Positions 40,232 through 49,401 of a stretch of DNA of 64,000 nucleotides are shown here, one piece after another. This DNA comes from Neodiprion pinetum (lineage: Eukaryota > Arthropoda > Insecta > Hymenoptera > Diprionidae), in assembly GCF_021155775.2 (NCBI RefSeq), contig NC_060234.1, forward strand, positions 41,785,026 through 41,849,025, read 5' to 3'. The notes beneath the pieces were generated by a model that saw only the letters and a list, made by a program, of their open reading frames with translations, did not search any database and was not told where the DNA came from. Both the position numbers and the translations under genes were made by a program. Numbering within the stretch: position 1 is the first letter of the stretch; each line of letters starts with the position of its first letter.

Positions 40232-40256
40232 CTAAGGGGAAGAGTCAGTCAGGATC
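40232..40256 (-). promoter_or_regulatory. Candidate 3' splice site in front of ORF3
   Basis: On the minus strand: a CTGAC branch-point-like motif repeated as CTGACTGAC, then the pyrimidine tract TCTTCCCCTT and AG at 40233-40232. This is a good match to an animal acceptor, 20 nt upstream of the ORF3 ATG. It suggests a spliced subgenomic mRNA like those used for env in gypsy-type elements. The donor is unknown; GAG|GTACCC just after the gag ATG (about 45284) is possible but leaves the wrong phase, so ORF3 would need its own ATG and a leader donor. Confidence 0.55.
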
Positions 40257-40307
40257 ATAGTTATCGTCTGTGACCCCTTTCCCCTCCTCGAGAAGCCTAA
40301 TTCCCCC

Positions 40308-43300
40308 TCACGGTTCTTCCCCGTTTCTATGCGCAATTGCCTCAGACTCCACGTACCGCTTCAAATCCTTGATGTGGTGTCGACCGCGCCCCCCTCCTTC
40401 GCTATCCTCTAATTCATAGACGACGGGCGAGATTACCTGCGCAACGCGAAATGGACCGGCAAACTTGGGGGCTAGCTTCGCAGCGACCTGTTGGGTGGCC
40501 GAGGACAGAACTCGGTTTCGCTTCCATACCCATTCCCCTACTTCGAAACGGATATCCCGATGCCCTTGGTTATAATAGCGTGCCTGTCGCTCGTGGGCCT
40601 CCTCGAGATGTTTCGTCACTAGGTCACGCAGCTCACCTAATTTCGCCATTCGGTCCCCCCATACTTCGGGACGGGGAACGGGGATTTCCGCGGGACCTTC
40701 CGCGAGTCGTCGCAACTGCATCCGTGGTTTGGGATCGCGACCCAAGTTTAAAAACGCGGGACTGACTCTCAGTGAGCTATGCACAGCGGTATTATACGCA
40801 AATCGAAATTCGTGAAGATGCACGTCCCAGTCCCGGTGATCTGCCTCGATGTAGGCCACGATCATGGTTTTTAATACGCGATTCACCCTCTCCACGGGGT
40901 TAGCTTGCGCGTGGTACGGCGGTACTTTCGCGTGGGTAATATGGTACGCAGCGCACAGTTCGTCGACGGCCTTATTCGCGAATTCCGTGCCGTTATCCGT
41001 CAGGAGCACCTCCGGGGTACCCCATCGGGACAGCACGAGATCTTCCAGCGCGGCAAGGATGTTTTTCGCGTTGGATTTTCGCAATGGCGCTACCTCCACC
41101 CACCGGGTAAACAGATCTTCAAAAACTAACAAATACTCGAACCCGGCGCGACTTCGGGGAAAGGGACCCATGACGTCCGCCGCAACCACAGTCCAGGGCG
41201 TGTCGACGACCCGTCGACCCATAAGGCCCGCTGGTGGCACCTGTTGTACTTTGCACTCTTGGCAACGCTCGCACGCCCGAACCATCAAAACTATATCGCG
41301 ATACATTCCGGGCCAGTAGTAGTCGGCCCTCGCTCGCGCGTAGGTCTTCTCGATGCCAAGATGCCCTGCCTGGGGGTCCTCGTGGACTTCCGCAAAAATC
41401 CGCGATCGCTGCTCCCTCGGGAGCACCAATTTCCACGGCGCCAAGTCCGCTAGTATTGGCTCGACTAAGGGGTCCGCCCGGAGATGGTAGAGACGTCCCT
41501 CGACCACCGACCAAGTTCGGAACTTGTGAGGGTAGTCCAGGACGTCCTTGACGCGATGTTGGTACCAGGGATCGACTACGACTTCCCAGACGGCCTTACG
41601 CTCCGTCCCTGGTTTGCCGTCACCAGCCACGTCGAGGGCGGCTAGCTGCTCCGTCCCCTCGTTTTCGCCCTCGTACATTCGCGATAGTGCATCGGGCACA
41701 TGGTGCATCGCCCCCTTTCGATGTTTGATCTCGCAATCGTACTCGAGTAAGTCGAGCGCCCACCTAGCCAACCGACCCGTCGGATTTCGCAATTCCCGCA
41801 ACCACTTTAGACTCGCGTGGTCGGTTATTACCGTGAAGTGATATCCTTCTAGGTATGCTCTAAACTTTTTAACGGCCCAAATCACCGCGAGACATTCCTG
41901 TTCGGTTGTGGAATACTTCCGTTCCGCATCCGACATTGTCCGACTCGCGTACGCGATCACACGCTCAATACCGCCAATAGTCTGTGTCAAGACTGCGCCA
42001 ATGCCAAAGCTACTCGCATCGGTCTGTACTACGAACTCGTGCTCAAAATCGGGACACGTTAAAACCGGAGCCGACGTTAACGCGGCTTTTATGCGTTTGA
42101 ACGCCGCTTCCTGTTCGCTACCCCAGTCCCATCTCTTATCCTTACGCAATAGCCGGGTAAGGGGTTCCGCCACGCTCGCGAACTCGGGGATGAATTTTCG
42201 ATACCACGACGCCATACCCAAAAATCGCCTCAATTGCCGCAGGTTTTTCGGCGCGGGATATTCGAGAATCGGTTCCACCTTGTCGGCATCGACCTGTAGG
42301 CCGTCCTGGTTCACCTTGAACCCTAGATACCGAACTTCGCGACGACAAAACTCACACTTTTCCGGGTTGATGGTAAGCCCGGCCAACACTATCCGTTCGA
42401 TAACGCGGGATAGCCATTTTAAGTGCGAACGAAAATCGGTGGTCACTACAATAATGTCGTCGAGATACGCGAAGGCATGCGGCTCCATCTCGGGAGTAAT
42501 TAATTTGTCTATTAACCGTTGAAAGGTGGCCGGGGCTCCGGTAAGCCCGTATGGCATCCGCACAAACTGAAATAATCCGCGACCGGGGACCGTAAACGCC
42601 GTTATTTCGCGACTCTCGGGTGTCAAGGGAATCTGGTGGTAAGCTTGACTCAAGTCTATAGTCGAGATGTACTTGGCCGACCGCAATTTATCCAAGATAC
42701 CGTTCATAAACGGGATCGGATACGCATCTTTTTTCGAAACGCTATTGACTTTTCTAAAATCCAAACAAAACCGGTATTTCCCGTTTGGCTTCTTGACCAT
42801 CACGATTGGCGTCGACCACGAACTTTGGGAGGGTTCGATCACTCCATCCGCGAGCATACGGTCTACCTCCTCGTTAATAGCTTCCTGCACTTTCGGGGAT
42901 ACGAGGTAATACCGCTGTTTAATCGGGGCGCTTCCCTGCACGTCTATTTTGTGCTCCGCGAGATGAGTGAGACCCAAGTCTCCCGAGACTTTCGGTAATT
43001 CCTTCGCTAAGAATTCCCGTAGTTCGCGATTCTCGGTATCCCCTAGCTCTACGATACCGCTGCAACTTGACACCTCGGTAACGGGGATCGGGTGACCCTC
43101 CTCAAATTTTCCCTCGTATTCCGGAATAGTCGCGATTCTCCATGATTCGCGCGCGCCGTCAATCGAAAAGCCAAATTTGCGCACGAAATCCATTCCCAGA
43201 ACGCAATCTCCAACTAAGGTGGGGATAATCCGCAACGAAAACTTATGCGCGACACCCAGCAACGTTATCGGCAGCTCTACTTCTCCGGTTATTGATTCTA

Positions 43301-43673
43301 CCGATCCATTCGCCAATACGACACTCGAACAGCTGGGTGATTTTACCGGTCGACCGTACTCTAACGCAATTTGGTGTCCGATCGTACCGAGAAATGTTCG
43401 CGATGAGCCGGTGTCTAACAACGCCCTGACCCATGTGCCCCCGATGCACACCCGCAAAAACCAGCGTTGACCGAACTCCATGGTTTGCATCGGAAAACAC
43501 GTCGCGATTTCCCCCTCGACGCCACGCAATGCCGTGGTGTCTTCCACTCGGGGCGCCGCGCCGACACTTAGCGAGGCTGCCCTCCCTGGTTTCCCGAACA
43601 CCGCGGGCAATTCGTCGAATAGACGCCGTCGTACCCGCAATGGTAGCAAAAGGTTCGCAAGGGGTCCGGGCAA
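40308..43673 (-). CDS. pol: Pol polyprotein: protease, reverse transcriptase, RNase H, integrase
   Basis: 1121 codons are counted from 43673, a TTG rather than an ATG, so the protein is made by frameshifting and truly begins at about residue 29. Aspartic protease: LLDTGSS (DTG at 87-89). Reverse transcriptase: LDFRKVN, IDLSQAYHQI, MPYGLTGAPATFQ and the YLDD box (403-406). RNase H: D552 in TDAS and D618 in TDH. Integrase: zinc domain H764, H771, C801, C804; catalytic D833, D893, E928 (spacing 35, a DD35E core). A GPY/F motif (KFAGPF, about 1070) follows. No stop or frameshift interrupts it and all catalytic residues are present, so it looks functional. Domain order is typical of Ty3/gypsy. Confidence 0.97.
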   Translation of the reverse strand: MPGPLANLLLPLRVRRRLFDELPAVFGKPGRAASLSVGAAPRVEDTTALRGVEGEIATCFPMQTMEFGQRWFLRVCIGGTWVRALLDTGSSRTFLGTIGHQIALEYGRPVKSPSCSSVVLANGSVESITGEVELPITLLGVAHKFSLRIIPTLVGDCVLGMDFVRKFGFSIDGARESWRIATIPEYEGKFEEGHPIPVTEVSSCSGIVELGDTENRELREFLAKELPKVSGDLGLTHLAEHKIDVQGSAPIKQRYYLVSPKVQEAINEEVDRMLADGVIEPSQSSWSTPIVMVKKPNGKYRFCLDFRKVNSVSKKDAYPIPFMNGILDKLRSAKYISTIDLSQAYHQIPLTPESREITAFTVPGRGLFQFVRMPYGLTGAPATFQRLIDKLITPEMEPHAFAYLDDIIVVTTDFRSHLKWLSRVIERIVLAGLTINPEKCEFCRREVRYLGFKVNQDGLQVDADKVEPILEYPAPKNLRQLRRFLGMASWYRKFIPEFASVAEPLTRLLRKDKRWDWGSEQEAAFKRIKAALTSAPVLTCPDFEHEFVVQTDASSFGIGAVLTQTIGGIERVIAYASRTMSDAERKYSTTEQECLAVIWAVKKFRAYLEGYHFTVITDHASLKWLRELRNPTGRLARWALDLLEYDCEIKHRKGAMHHVPDALSRMYEGENEGTEQLAALDVAGDGKPGTERKAVWEVVVDPWYQHRVKDVLDYPHKFRTWSVVEGRLYHLRADPLVEPILADLAPWKLVLPREQRSRIFAEVHEDPQAGHLGIEKTYARARADYYWPGMYRDIVLMVRACERCQECKVQQVPPAGLMGRRVVDTPWTVVAADVMGPFPRSRAGFEYLLVFEDLFTRWVEVAPLRKSNAKNILAALEDLVLSRWGTPEVLLTDNGTEFANKAVDELCAAYHITHAKVPPYHAQANPVERVNRVLKTMIVAYIEADHRDWDVHLHEFRFAYNTAVHSSLRVSPAFLNLGRDPKPRMQLRRLAEGPAEIPVPRPEVWGDRMAKLGELRDLVTKHLEEAHERQARYYNQGHRDIRFEVGEWVWKRNRVLSSATQQVAAKLAPKFAGPFRVAQVISPVVYELEDSEGGGRGRHHIKDLKRYVESEAIAHRNGEEP

Positions 43674-45292
43674 CGGCTAAATCGGTGACCGGGACGATGA
43701 CAATTCATGCATAACTTTTCGTCCCACACCTTGTCGCCACGAAATTGGTCGGCCCGGGACACGCCAGGGGCCGGCTGGTTAACCGAGGGGGCCGCTCCCC
43801 TCCTTGGTCCTCGCGCGGGTCGCGTTGGTGAGGTCCGCCTCGTTGGAGTCGGGCTTCCGCGACTTGGCGGTGCGCCGCTAGCTTTACCCCTCTGGGTCGC
43901 CACCGCCATTGCCTTCAATAATTTCTCCTCGAGCCCTTTCACCTGGGCCGCGAGCAGCTTCTCGATCGTCTGCGCTACGGTTGGCTCAATCCCTACTTCT
44001 GTAATTGCGGCTAATCCATGTTCGCCTCGAGTCGCCGCGGTTTTGGTCCGACACGCTAATTCGCTAATAAAGGACTCTTTCGGCGTGGGCGGGGGGCGGT
44101 ATTCGCGAGATAATGCGAGGTTTCTTTCCCGCTCCGTGGCGAGATAGATCAATTCGCTCCACGTACGAATTTCCCTTCGACGGAGGACTTCGCGAATTTC
44201 GGGACGCATGTTCTTAAAAGCCAGGTCTAATTGCTGTTCCATAGTGTACGGACGCGGCATCCGTCTCAACAACCCTCGAACACAGGAAAGATATTCTGTA
44301 ACTGACTCTACTGGTCCCTGAGTTCGTGACCTAGCCTGGTCCTCCACGCGACTTCCGACTGTCCCGTCCCCGAACCACAAACGCAAGGCCGCGCGAAACT
44401 CATCGTACGTGACCCAGCTGTCCCGTTCGCAACGCAACCATTCCAAGGCTACGCCCGAGAAGATCATCGTGAGCGAACTCAACACTTCGTTCTCGCTCAA
44501 TTCCGACAAACTACGCCACTCTTCCAATCGCGTCAAGAAATCCTCGACACTCGGCTCGCCAATCCCAGAGAACTTGAGGTTCCACCCTCGCAGGGCCCTC
44601 GGGATGTCACGTATTGTTTCCCGGGTACGCGATTCGATATTTGAATCCCGGGTACAGGTCGGCCGGGCAGCGGTCGCCATATCGCGAGGAATTGTGGCGG
44701 GATCGACCGGTAACGACCGGAATTCGACCCGCGAAGCTGGTGGCCCCGCGACTAGCCGGGTAGAATCCACGATGGGTTCCTCGAGCCCGTGTCGGTGCCC
44801 CTGGATCGGGGAGGCCTCCCCCCAGTGGCCCTGGGCTCCGCTAGCCATCGAAAACGGAATCGAGTGGAAGGGTATTCGCGTCGGAACCTGGTACGCGGTC
44901 GGTCGCGCGGTGCTACCATACACCGCCGAGGTGGTGATAGCCGCTGAAGCGACGGCTACGCTCACCACCGTACTCGTCGTCGCTACCGTGGTTAGCCGGG
45001 TCGCGATGGTAATATTCACTGGCTCTAACAGCCGCGAATCGCTAGCCCTTCGGGGCTGTTCCCTCACCGGTTCCGTAACGGTCGCCAATTCGGCCAACCC
45101 CGCGAAGACATCCTCGTCCTCTGGTTCCCAGGTGACCGTCAAATCCCCGCGCTCACGCAAGAGGTGCCGTACGTACCGGTCACGACGCACCAGTATGCTA
45201 CCGGTGGAATTTACCCTCGCGGTCACTAACGCCAACTCGAGCTCATCGCTCGTCATGTCATACAACCACGCGCCAATGGGTACCTCCGCCAT
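43568..45292 (-). CDS. gag: Gag polyprotein of the Ty3/gypsy element
   Basis: 574 codons from the first ATG (45292); the frame is open for a further 210 nt upstream but has no ATG there. Residues 10-47 (MTSDELELALV, RRDRYVRHL) resemble the SAP-like N-terminus of many insect Gags. Residues 235-390 form a capsid-like helical region (GIGEPSVEDFLTRLEEW, ALEWLR, RRMPRPYTMEQQLDLAF). A short helix at 440-466 precedes a basic Pro/Arg-rich linker. The nucleocapsid end holds a CCHC knuckle (C528, C531, H536, C541), seven residues, then a four-cysteine module C549-X2-C-X9-C-X2-C565 where a classical knuckle would have histidine (here V557). Gag packages the RNA and forms the particle. Confidence 0.95.
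   Translation of the reverse strand: MAEVPIGAWLYDMTSDELELALVTARVNSTGSILVRRDRYVRHLLRERGDLTVTWEPEDEDVFAGLAELATVTEPVREQPRRASDSRLLEPVNITIATRLTTVATTSTVVSVAVASAAITTSAVYGSTARPTAYQVPTRIPFHSIPFSMASGAQGHWGEASPIQGHRHGLEEPIVDSTRLVAGPPASRVEFRSLPVDPATIPRDMATAARPTCTRDSNIESRTRETIRDIPRALRGWNLKFSGIGEPSVEDFLTRLEEWRSLSELSENEVLSSLTMIFSGVALEWLRCERDSWVTYDEFRAALRLWFGDGTVGSRVEDQARSRTQGPVESVTEYLSCVRGLLRRMPRPYTMEQQLDLAFKNMRPEIREVLRRREIRTWSELIYLATERERNLALSREYRPPPTPKESFISELACRTKTAATRGEHGLAAITEVGIEPTVAQTIEKLLAAQVKGLEEKLLKAMAVATQRGKASGAPPSRGSPTPTRRTSPTRPARGPRRGAAPSVNQPAPGVSRADQFRGDKVWDEKLCMNCHRPGHRFSRCPDPLRTFCYHCGYDGVYSTNCPRCSGNQGGQPR
43589..43595 (-). promoter_or_regulatory. Slippery heptamer GGGAAAC for -1 ribosomal frameshifting
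   Basis: In the Gag frame it reads G GGA AAC, the X XXY YYZ form used by lentiviruses such as FIV and visna. It lies 18 nt before the Gag stop codon (43570-43568), inside the only stretch where Gag and Pol frames are both open (43676-43568). A short hairpin (GAGG, loop GCAG, CCTC) could form four bases downstream. Pol has no ATG at its start. This is the expected expression route for Gag-Pol, about 568 Gag residues followed by 1093 Pol residues. Confidence 0.85.
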
Positions 45293-46228
45293 GTTGACTT
45301 CACCCGCGAAAATAAAGAGCAGAAATGAAGGTAAAAGCACGCAAAAGAAATGAGAAGTGATGAAATTACCAGAACGCAAAAGCAAACTGTTCGAATCAAA
45401 AGACAAAAGCCGTAGGTAGAGTCTGAGCGCAAGCAATGATACCCAGTATGGATACTTCCGCGAAACTTGTTGAATTAATTCGCTATTTTCCACCAGCACC
45501 AACAGAACGTGAGAGAGATGTTTCCTCGTATTGGTGTAATCACCTCTATTACCTTAGCGATATCAAAATTGCGAATAAAAGCGACAACAAAAGAAATACC
45601 GTAAACAAAATAAAACAGAACAACAAAAAAAAAGACAAAAGACGGGCTGGAAGAAAAAGAAAATATGTTGTCGCATCAGCAACAAAACCAAAAAAAAAAA
45701 TTTTTCCAACCGCGATGCTGAACTCCGTCTTTGAAACACACAAAAAAAAACAAAAACAAAAAAAAATATTTCGAAATCGCAGAAAACAAAGGAAAACAAA
45801 AGAAAACCAAAAAGGGAGCAGAAATCCAAAAGCGATAACAAAAGAAAATAAAATGACACAAGCAAGAGATTGGCGGTAAAAGCAGGCGATCTTATCCCTA
45901 GTATTAGAAATATACGGTGTGAATATACACGGGGTACTTTTTCGCCACCCGGTATATTCGTCAAATCGTAGCCTGGGTCGTAAGTCGCAAGTTTCGGTGT
46001 TATTCGCCACCCTTTGTATCCAATTTTATTCTTATCCTTTGTATTCAAAATTGTCTCGCTGTACTGCAAACGTCAACACGCTTAACCGAAGTGTCACGCG
46101 ACCTCTCTCGCCCGTAATCTCCGACCGCTGTTTTCGTTACGCGAGCGCTATCCGTTACCAATTCGAAATTTCCAAAGCGCGCAACGCTACTTTCTTTCTC
46201 GGAAATTTACAGCGGAAATTTCGCGAAG
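45293..46228 (-). other. Leader (5' untranslated region) of the retrotransposon
   Basis: About 940 nt between the primer-binding site and the first ATG of gag. The middle (45590-45860) is strongly strand-biased: A-rich on the plus strand, so U-rich in the RNA. It should hold packaging and dimerisation signals and perhaps a splice donor; none can be identified by eye. Confidence 0.7.
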
Positions 46229-46246
46229 GCCCCACGTTGGGCGCCA
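46229..46246 (-). other. Primer-binding site complementary to tRNA-Lys(CUU)
   Basis: On the minus strand it reads TGGCGCCCAACGTGGGGC, three bases after the end of the 5' LTR. The plus-strand sequence GCCCCACGTTGGGCGCCA equals the conserved 3' end of eukaryotic tRNA-Lys(CUU) including CCA, so 18 of 18 bases can pair. Lysine-tRNA priming is known for the gypsy lineage and several retroviruses. Confidence 0.92.
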
Positions 46247-46249
46247 ATT

Positions 46250-48247
46250 TGTGACGTGGATTTTTCTGCACCTCGGTTACTCGGAGCAAATAACCGGGAA
46301 CTTACCGCGTGCACAATAATTTGGCGTCCACGATGTACCCTGGATCTAAAACAATATCGCGAAATTTGTTGGGCGCCTGGCGTGGTCAACACGCCTCGAA
46401 ATCGGTCATACGATATACCGCGGCCATATGCTCGGTAGCTCAGTACCGCGGAGAGGGGAGGGGTGATTTTCGGGTAGAGAGAATTGCAACACCAGTAAGC
46501 CAACACGTGCTGTGGCCAAATTACTATAAAATTACGATGATATATTTTTCATCAGAGATAATACAAAAACAAAAAGAAATAAAAATTAATAAAAGAAGTC
46601 AAAAGAATGATAATACGACCACGCAAGTCGTCTTTCGCGATTCCAAACACAATGTTACTATTATCTAAACTAAATAAGAAAGGTAGAAATACTCCAAATA
46701 AAAATAAAAATAGAAAAATAATAACAACAAAAAAAAAAAAGGTGAATAAATCTAAGAGACCTCTACGGCCTACGTGCGCTAGTCACCGTCTTAACACTAT
46801 CCTACTTCCTACAAACCAAAAACAAAATCGGGCTCGACGCGCTGCCCGCGAACGTCCTCTATACAATGGCGCTGATCGCCAACTTAATACTAACTGATAA
46901 TACAAACAAAAAAAAAGAAGAAAGAAACAAAAAGAATATCAAATAACTAAAAAGAATATTAAATAACTAAAGTGATGCGAGGCTCGTCGCGACACCCGCG
47001 ATCCTCCTCTAAAAACGCATACGCTTATCAGCACGCACCCGAGCTTCACTTCCTCGGCGACGGCGGGTCGCAGTCGCGAATTCGAATGCTCCCCGTGATT
47101 GCTCGCGACCTGTACGATAATCGAAGCTGTGCCGGATGACGTGAATTGACCCCGTATAACGGACTTCGGTCACACTCAAGCTCGAGACAATAACGTCTCG
47201 AGTCAACCCGTGGCTCGACTTGATTTTCTGGATCCCCCGAAATTAACGTTACTCTCTTACGCGCAACTCAGGCTACGGTCACCAAGCAAAAGAATCGGCA
47301 AACGAATTTCGAGTACTTTTCGACACGCAAACTAACAAAAGAAAACGGCTACCCTTTTTCGGATCAGCCTTGATTCAATTACCCTCGAAATTCGATCGCG
47401 AGAATGTTAACAACGCTTACCGCTCCACATCCACGCGACGAAGGGTCCAACTCCCTCGTGACGATGGCTGTCCATCATTCCTCGCGATCACCACTTCTAT
47501 ACTATAACGCAAACCCAAAGAAAAGCCTGACCTAACGCAACTTCGCCACGTGACTACTGTCTTAGTTGGTCGCCAGAACTCGAGTGATCTAGGATGGTCG
47601 CAACGCCGATCTCGTCGCGCGAATTTTCCGTGACGTCATCACCCTAAGAATGCGCAACAATCGATCGGTCATCGATTTTGGGGATTGCGCAACTTGCCGC
47701 GCACCTGTCGTCTCTACGCGGCGCAGAACTTAAGGCTAGATCGCGATGTCGTCTCCCGCGCAGCTCTACGTGGTCCTGGGGTTGGGCGGGGTGGTGCTCC
47801 CTCGTCGCTAGCTGGTACCTCGCGGTTGCCTTGGTTGGGCGTAAGCGGGGTAAGCGGGGAGGCTGCGGCGCGCCGGCCGCCAGCGGGAATCGCGTCCGCC
47901 TTGGATTCCCTCGCTGCAGGGATCTGCGTTGCCTCCCCCTCCGCAGCCTCGGTGTCCTTCCCGCAAGATCGTCGTGATTTCGCCTTGCCTCGAAAGATGT
48001 TCGGTATTGGAGTTGGTCACTGGAGGGTAGCCGGTGCACTCGAAAAAAAAATTAAAAACAAAAGCCTGAAATATCTGGGTCGCAATGCTCTATTTCGTCC
48101 CTGTCGAAGCTCGGGTGCGTGACTCCAGTTCTGGCGCTCTCTGAAATTATTCCGCGACTCGATTTTCTAGACCCTTATCCCTGGATCTCGCCCAGGGTTC
48201 AGGGAGTCTCTTGTAACGGGCAGGCCTAACCGAACTGCCACGTTACA
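46250..48247 (-). repeat. 5' LTR of the Ty3/gypsy element
   Basis: This is the 1998-bp partner of the copy at 37212-39209. It should contain the promoter, with transcription towards lower coordinates, but no convincing TATA box or polyadenylation signal could be fixed by eye. It abuts the primer-binding site after three bases. Confidence 0.96.
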
Positions 48248-48254
48248 ATATATA

Positions 48255-48613
48255 CCATAATATACAGCCGGGGGCGCATGGCGTTGCCAGACAGCCGCGA
48301 GTCAGTCGATCCTCTCTTTGAAAATATCTGGAATTGTCGTTCAATTTCACGTACATACCTACGTATGTAACGCGATTCGAACAATTTATCGAGCGTTATT
48401 CGATTCGAGGGAAATCTGCATGTGTTGCGCGGAAACTTGAAACAGTAAGTAATTGTTCAAAAAAAAACGTGAAATATTGAAAATGCGTGAAAATCCCGCC
48501 TTCAATTACTCTCTGATGGATAATTTCTTGCGTATGCATATTCGGGATGTGCATCCTAGATTATGCAGCGTTGGCCGATACGAAGCGCGTGAGTCTGAGA
48601 GAAAGAGAGAGAG

Positions 48614-48647
<34 letters not shown>

Positions 48648-49400
48648 GCGATGCGATGTGGGTGCGGGAATAAAGTGGGAAGTTTGTTATTGATCACCGT
48701 TATTTTTACCTTTTTCTTGTAAGTCAAAGTTTGAAATGCGGCGACGTAGTGAGTGCCAGGTGTTTCGCGACCCTCGCCGGCCAATCACTTGTCCGAATGG
48801 TATTATTCTCTTCGTCATCGGCGCCGGAAGAACGAAAGAACGATTCAATCTTCTCACCGAAAAGCCCGCGGTTCGAATATCGCTGCTCAGCCAAGTCATG
48901 AAGCTGTGTAGCGGTCGGAGTTAGCGGCCAAACGTGTTAAACTTTTTGGAAATAGAAAGATTCGGTTTAGTTTTATCCTCATGATTCTAGAAAAGTATCG
49001 GGGGTTGACGGTATTTCACAAAATTTTGATTTTTGGACTTCGCTACCTTGTTCCAAAGAGTGTTAGAACGTTTCGCGGCTAATTCTGGCTGCTACCTTCA
49101 GCCTCGTGGGGAATTTAACCCTTGTAAAAAAGCTGCGATCAGCGAGTTTTGGTTCTGACGGTATGTATTTTTCGCCGTTCTTGGTGTAAAGAGGCTCGTT
49201 ACATCGCACGACCAAAAAATCAAACTGTAACGACTGAAATGATCTCGTTTCTTCGAAACTCCCATAAAAACTCATGTTGTACCATTTATACCTTAATTTG
49301 AACACAAAATTCATAAGAAAACGTTTTTCCGGATGTTACGGTTTTGTTTTAGACATGCGATATGTGACTTAGATAGAAACAATATTTTCTCTCCTCGTGG
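48255..49400. other. Flank right of the retrotransposon, no gene seen
   Basis: Contains a (GA)n microsatellite at 48619-48646 and sequence without recognisable coding exons. Confidence 0.5.
48619..48646. repeat. (GA)n microsatellite
   Basis: Uninterrupted GA dinucleotides within a longer GA-rich stretch from 48598. Confidence 0.9.
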
Positions 49401-49401
49401 C

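Larger units (their letters stand above)
37212..48247 (-). mobile_element. Complete Ty3/gypsy LTR retrotransposon, 11.0 kb, minus strand
   Basis: The order in transcription direction is 5' LTR (48247-46250), tRNA-Lys primer-binding site, leader, gag, pol in the -1 frame, a third ORF, polypurine tract, 3' LTR (39209-37212). Pol has the order protease, reverse transcriptase, RNase H, integrase with a GPY/F module, which defines Ty3/gypsy. All three frames are open, both LTRs have the same length, and the 4-bp flanks (ATAT at 37208-37211 and 48248-48251) fit a target-site duplication, although within a TA repeat any even length would match. All this points to a recent, possibly still active copy. 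No envelope-like protein (no signal peptide or membrane segment) is seen. Confidence 0.96.

Noticed and set aside
40864..44147. Several plus-strand open frames of 100-200 codons across pol and gag, and one of 314 codons at 44409-45353
   Set aside because: They are shadows of the minus-strand gag and pol frames, caused by GC-rich codon use, with no domain of their own.
45549..46069. Phe-rich frames of about 150-170 codons on the minus strand
   Set aside because: They lie in the A/T-biased leader of the retrotransposon; the apparent membrane-like composition comes from poly-T, and gag has the proper start downstream.
37212..48247. Endogenous retrovirus with envelope
   Set aside because: ORF3 lacks a signal peptide, cleavage site and membrane segment, so the element is not an env-bearing errantivirus by what is visible.
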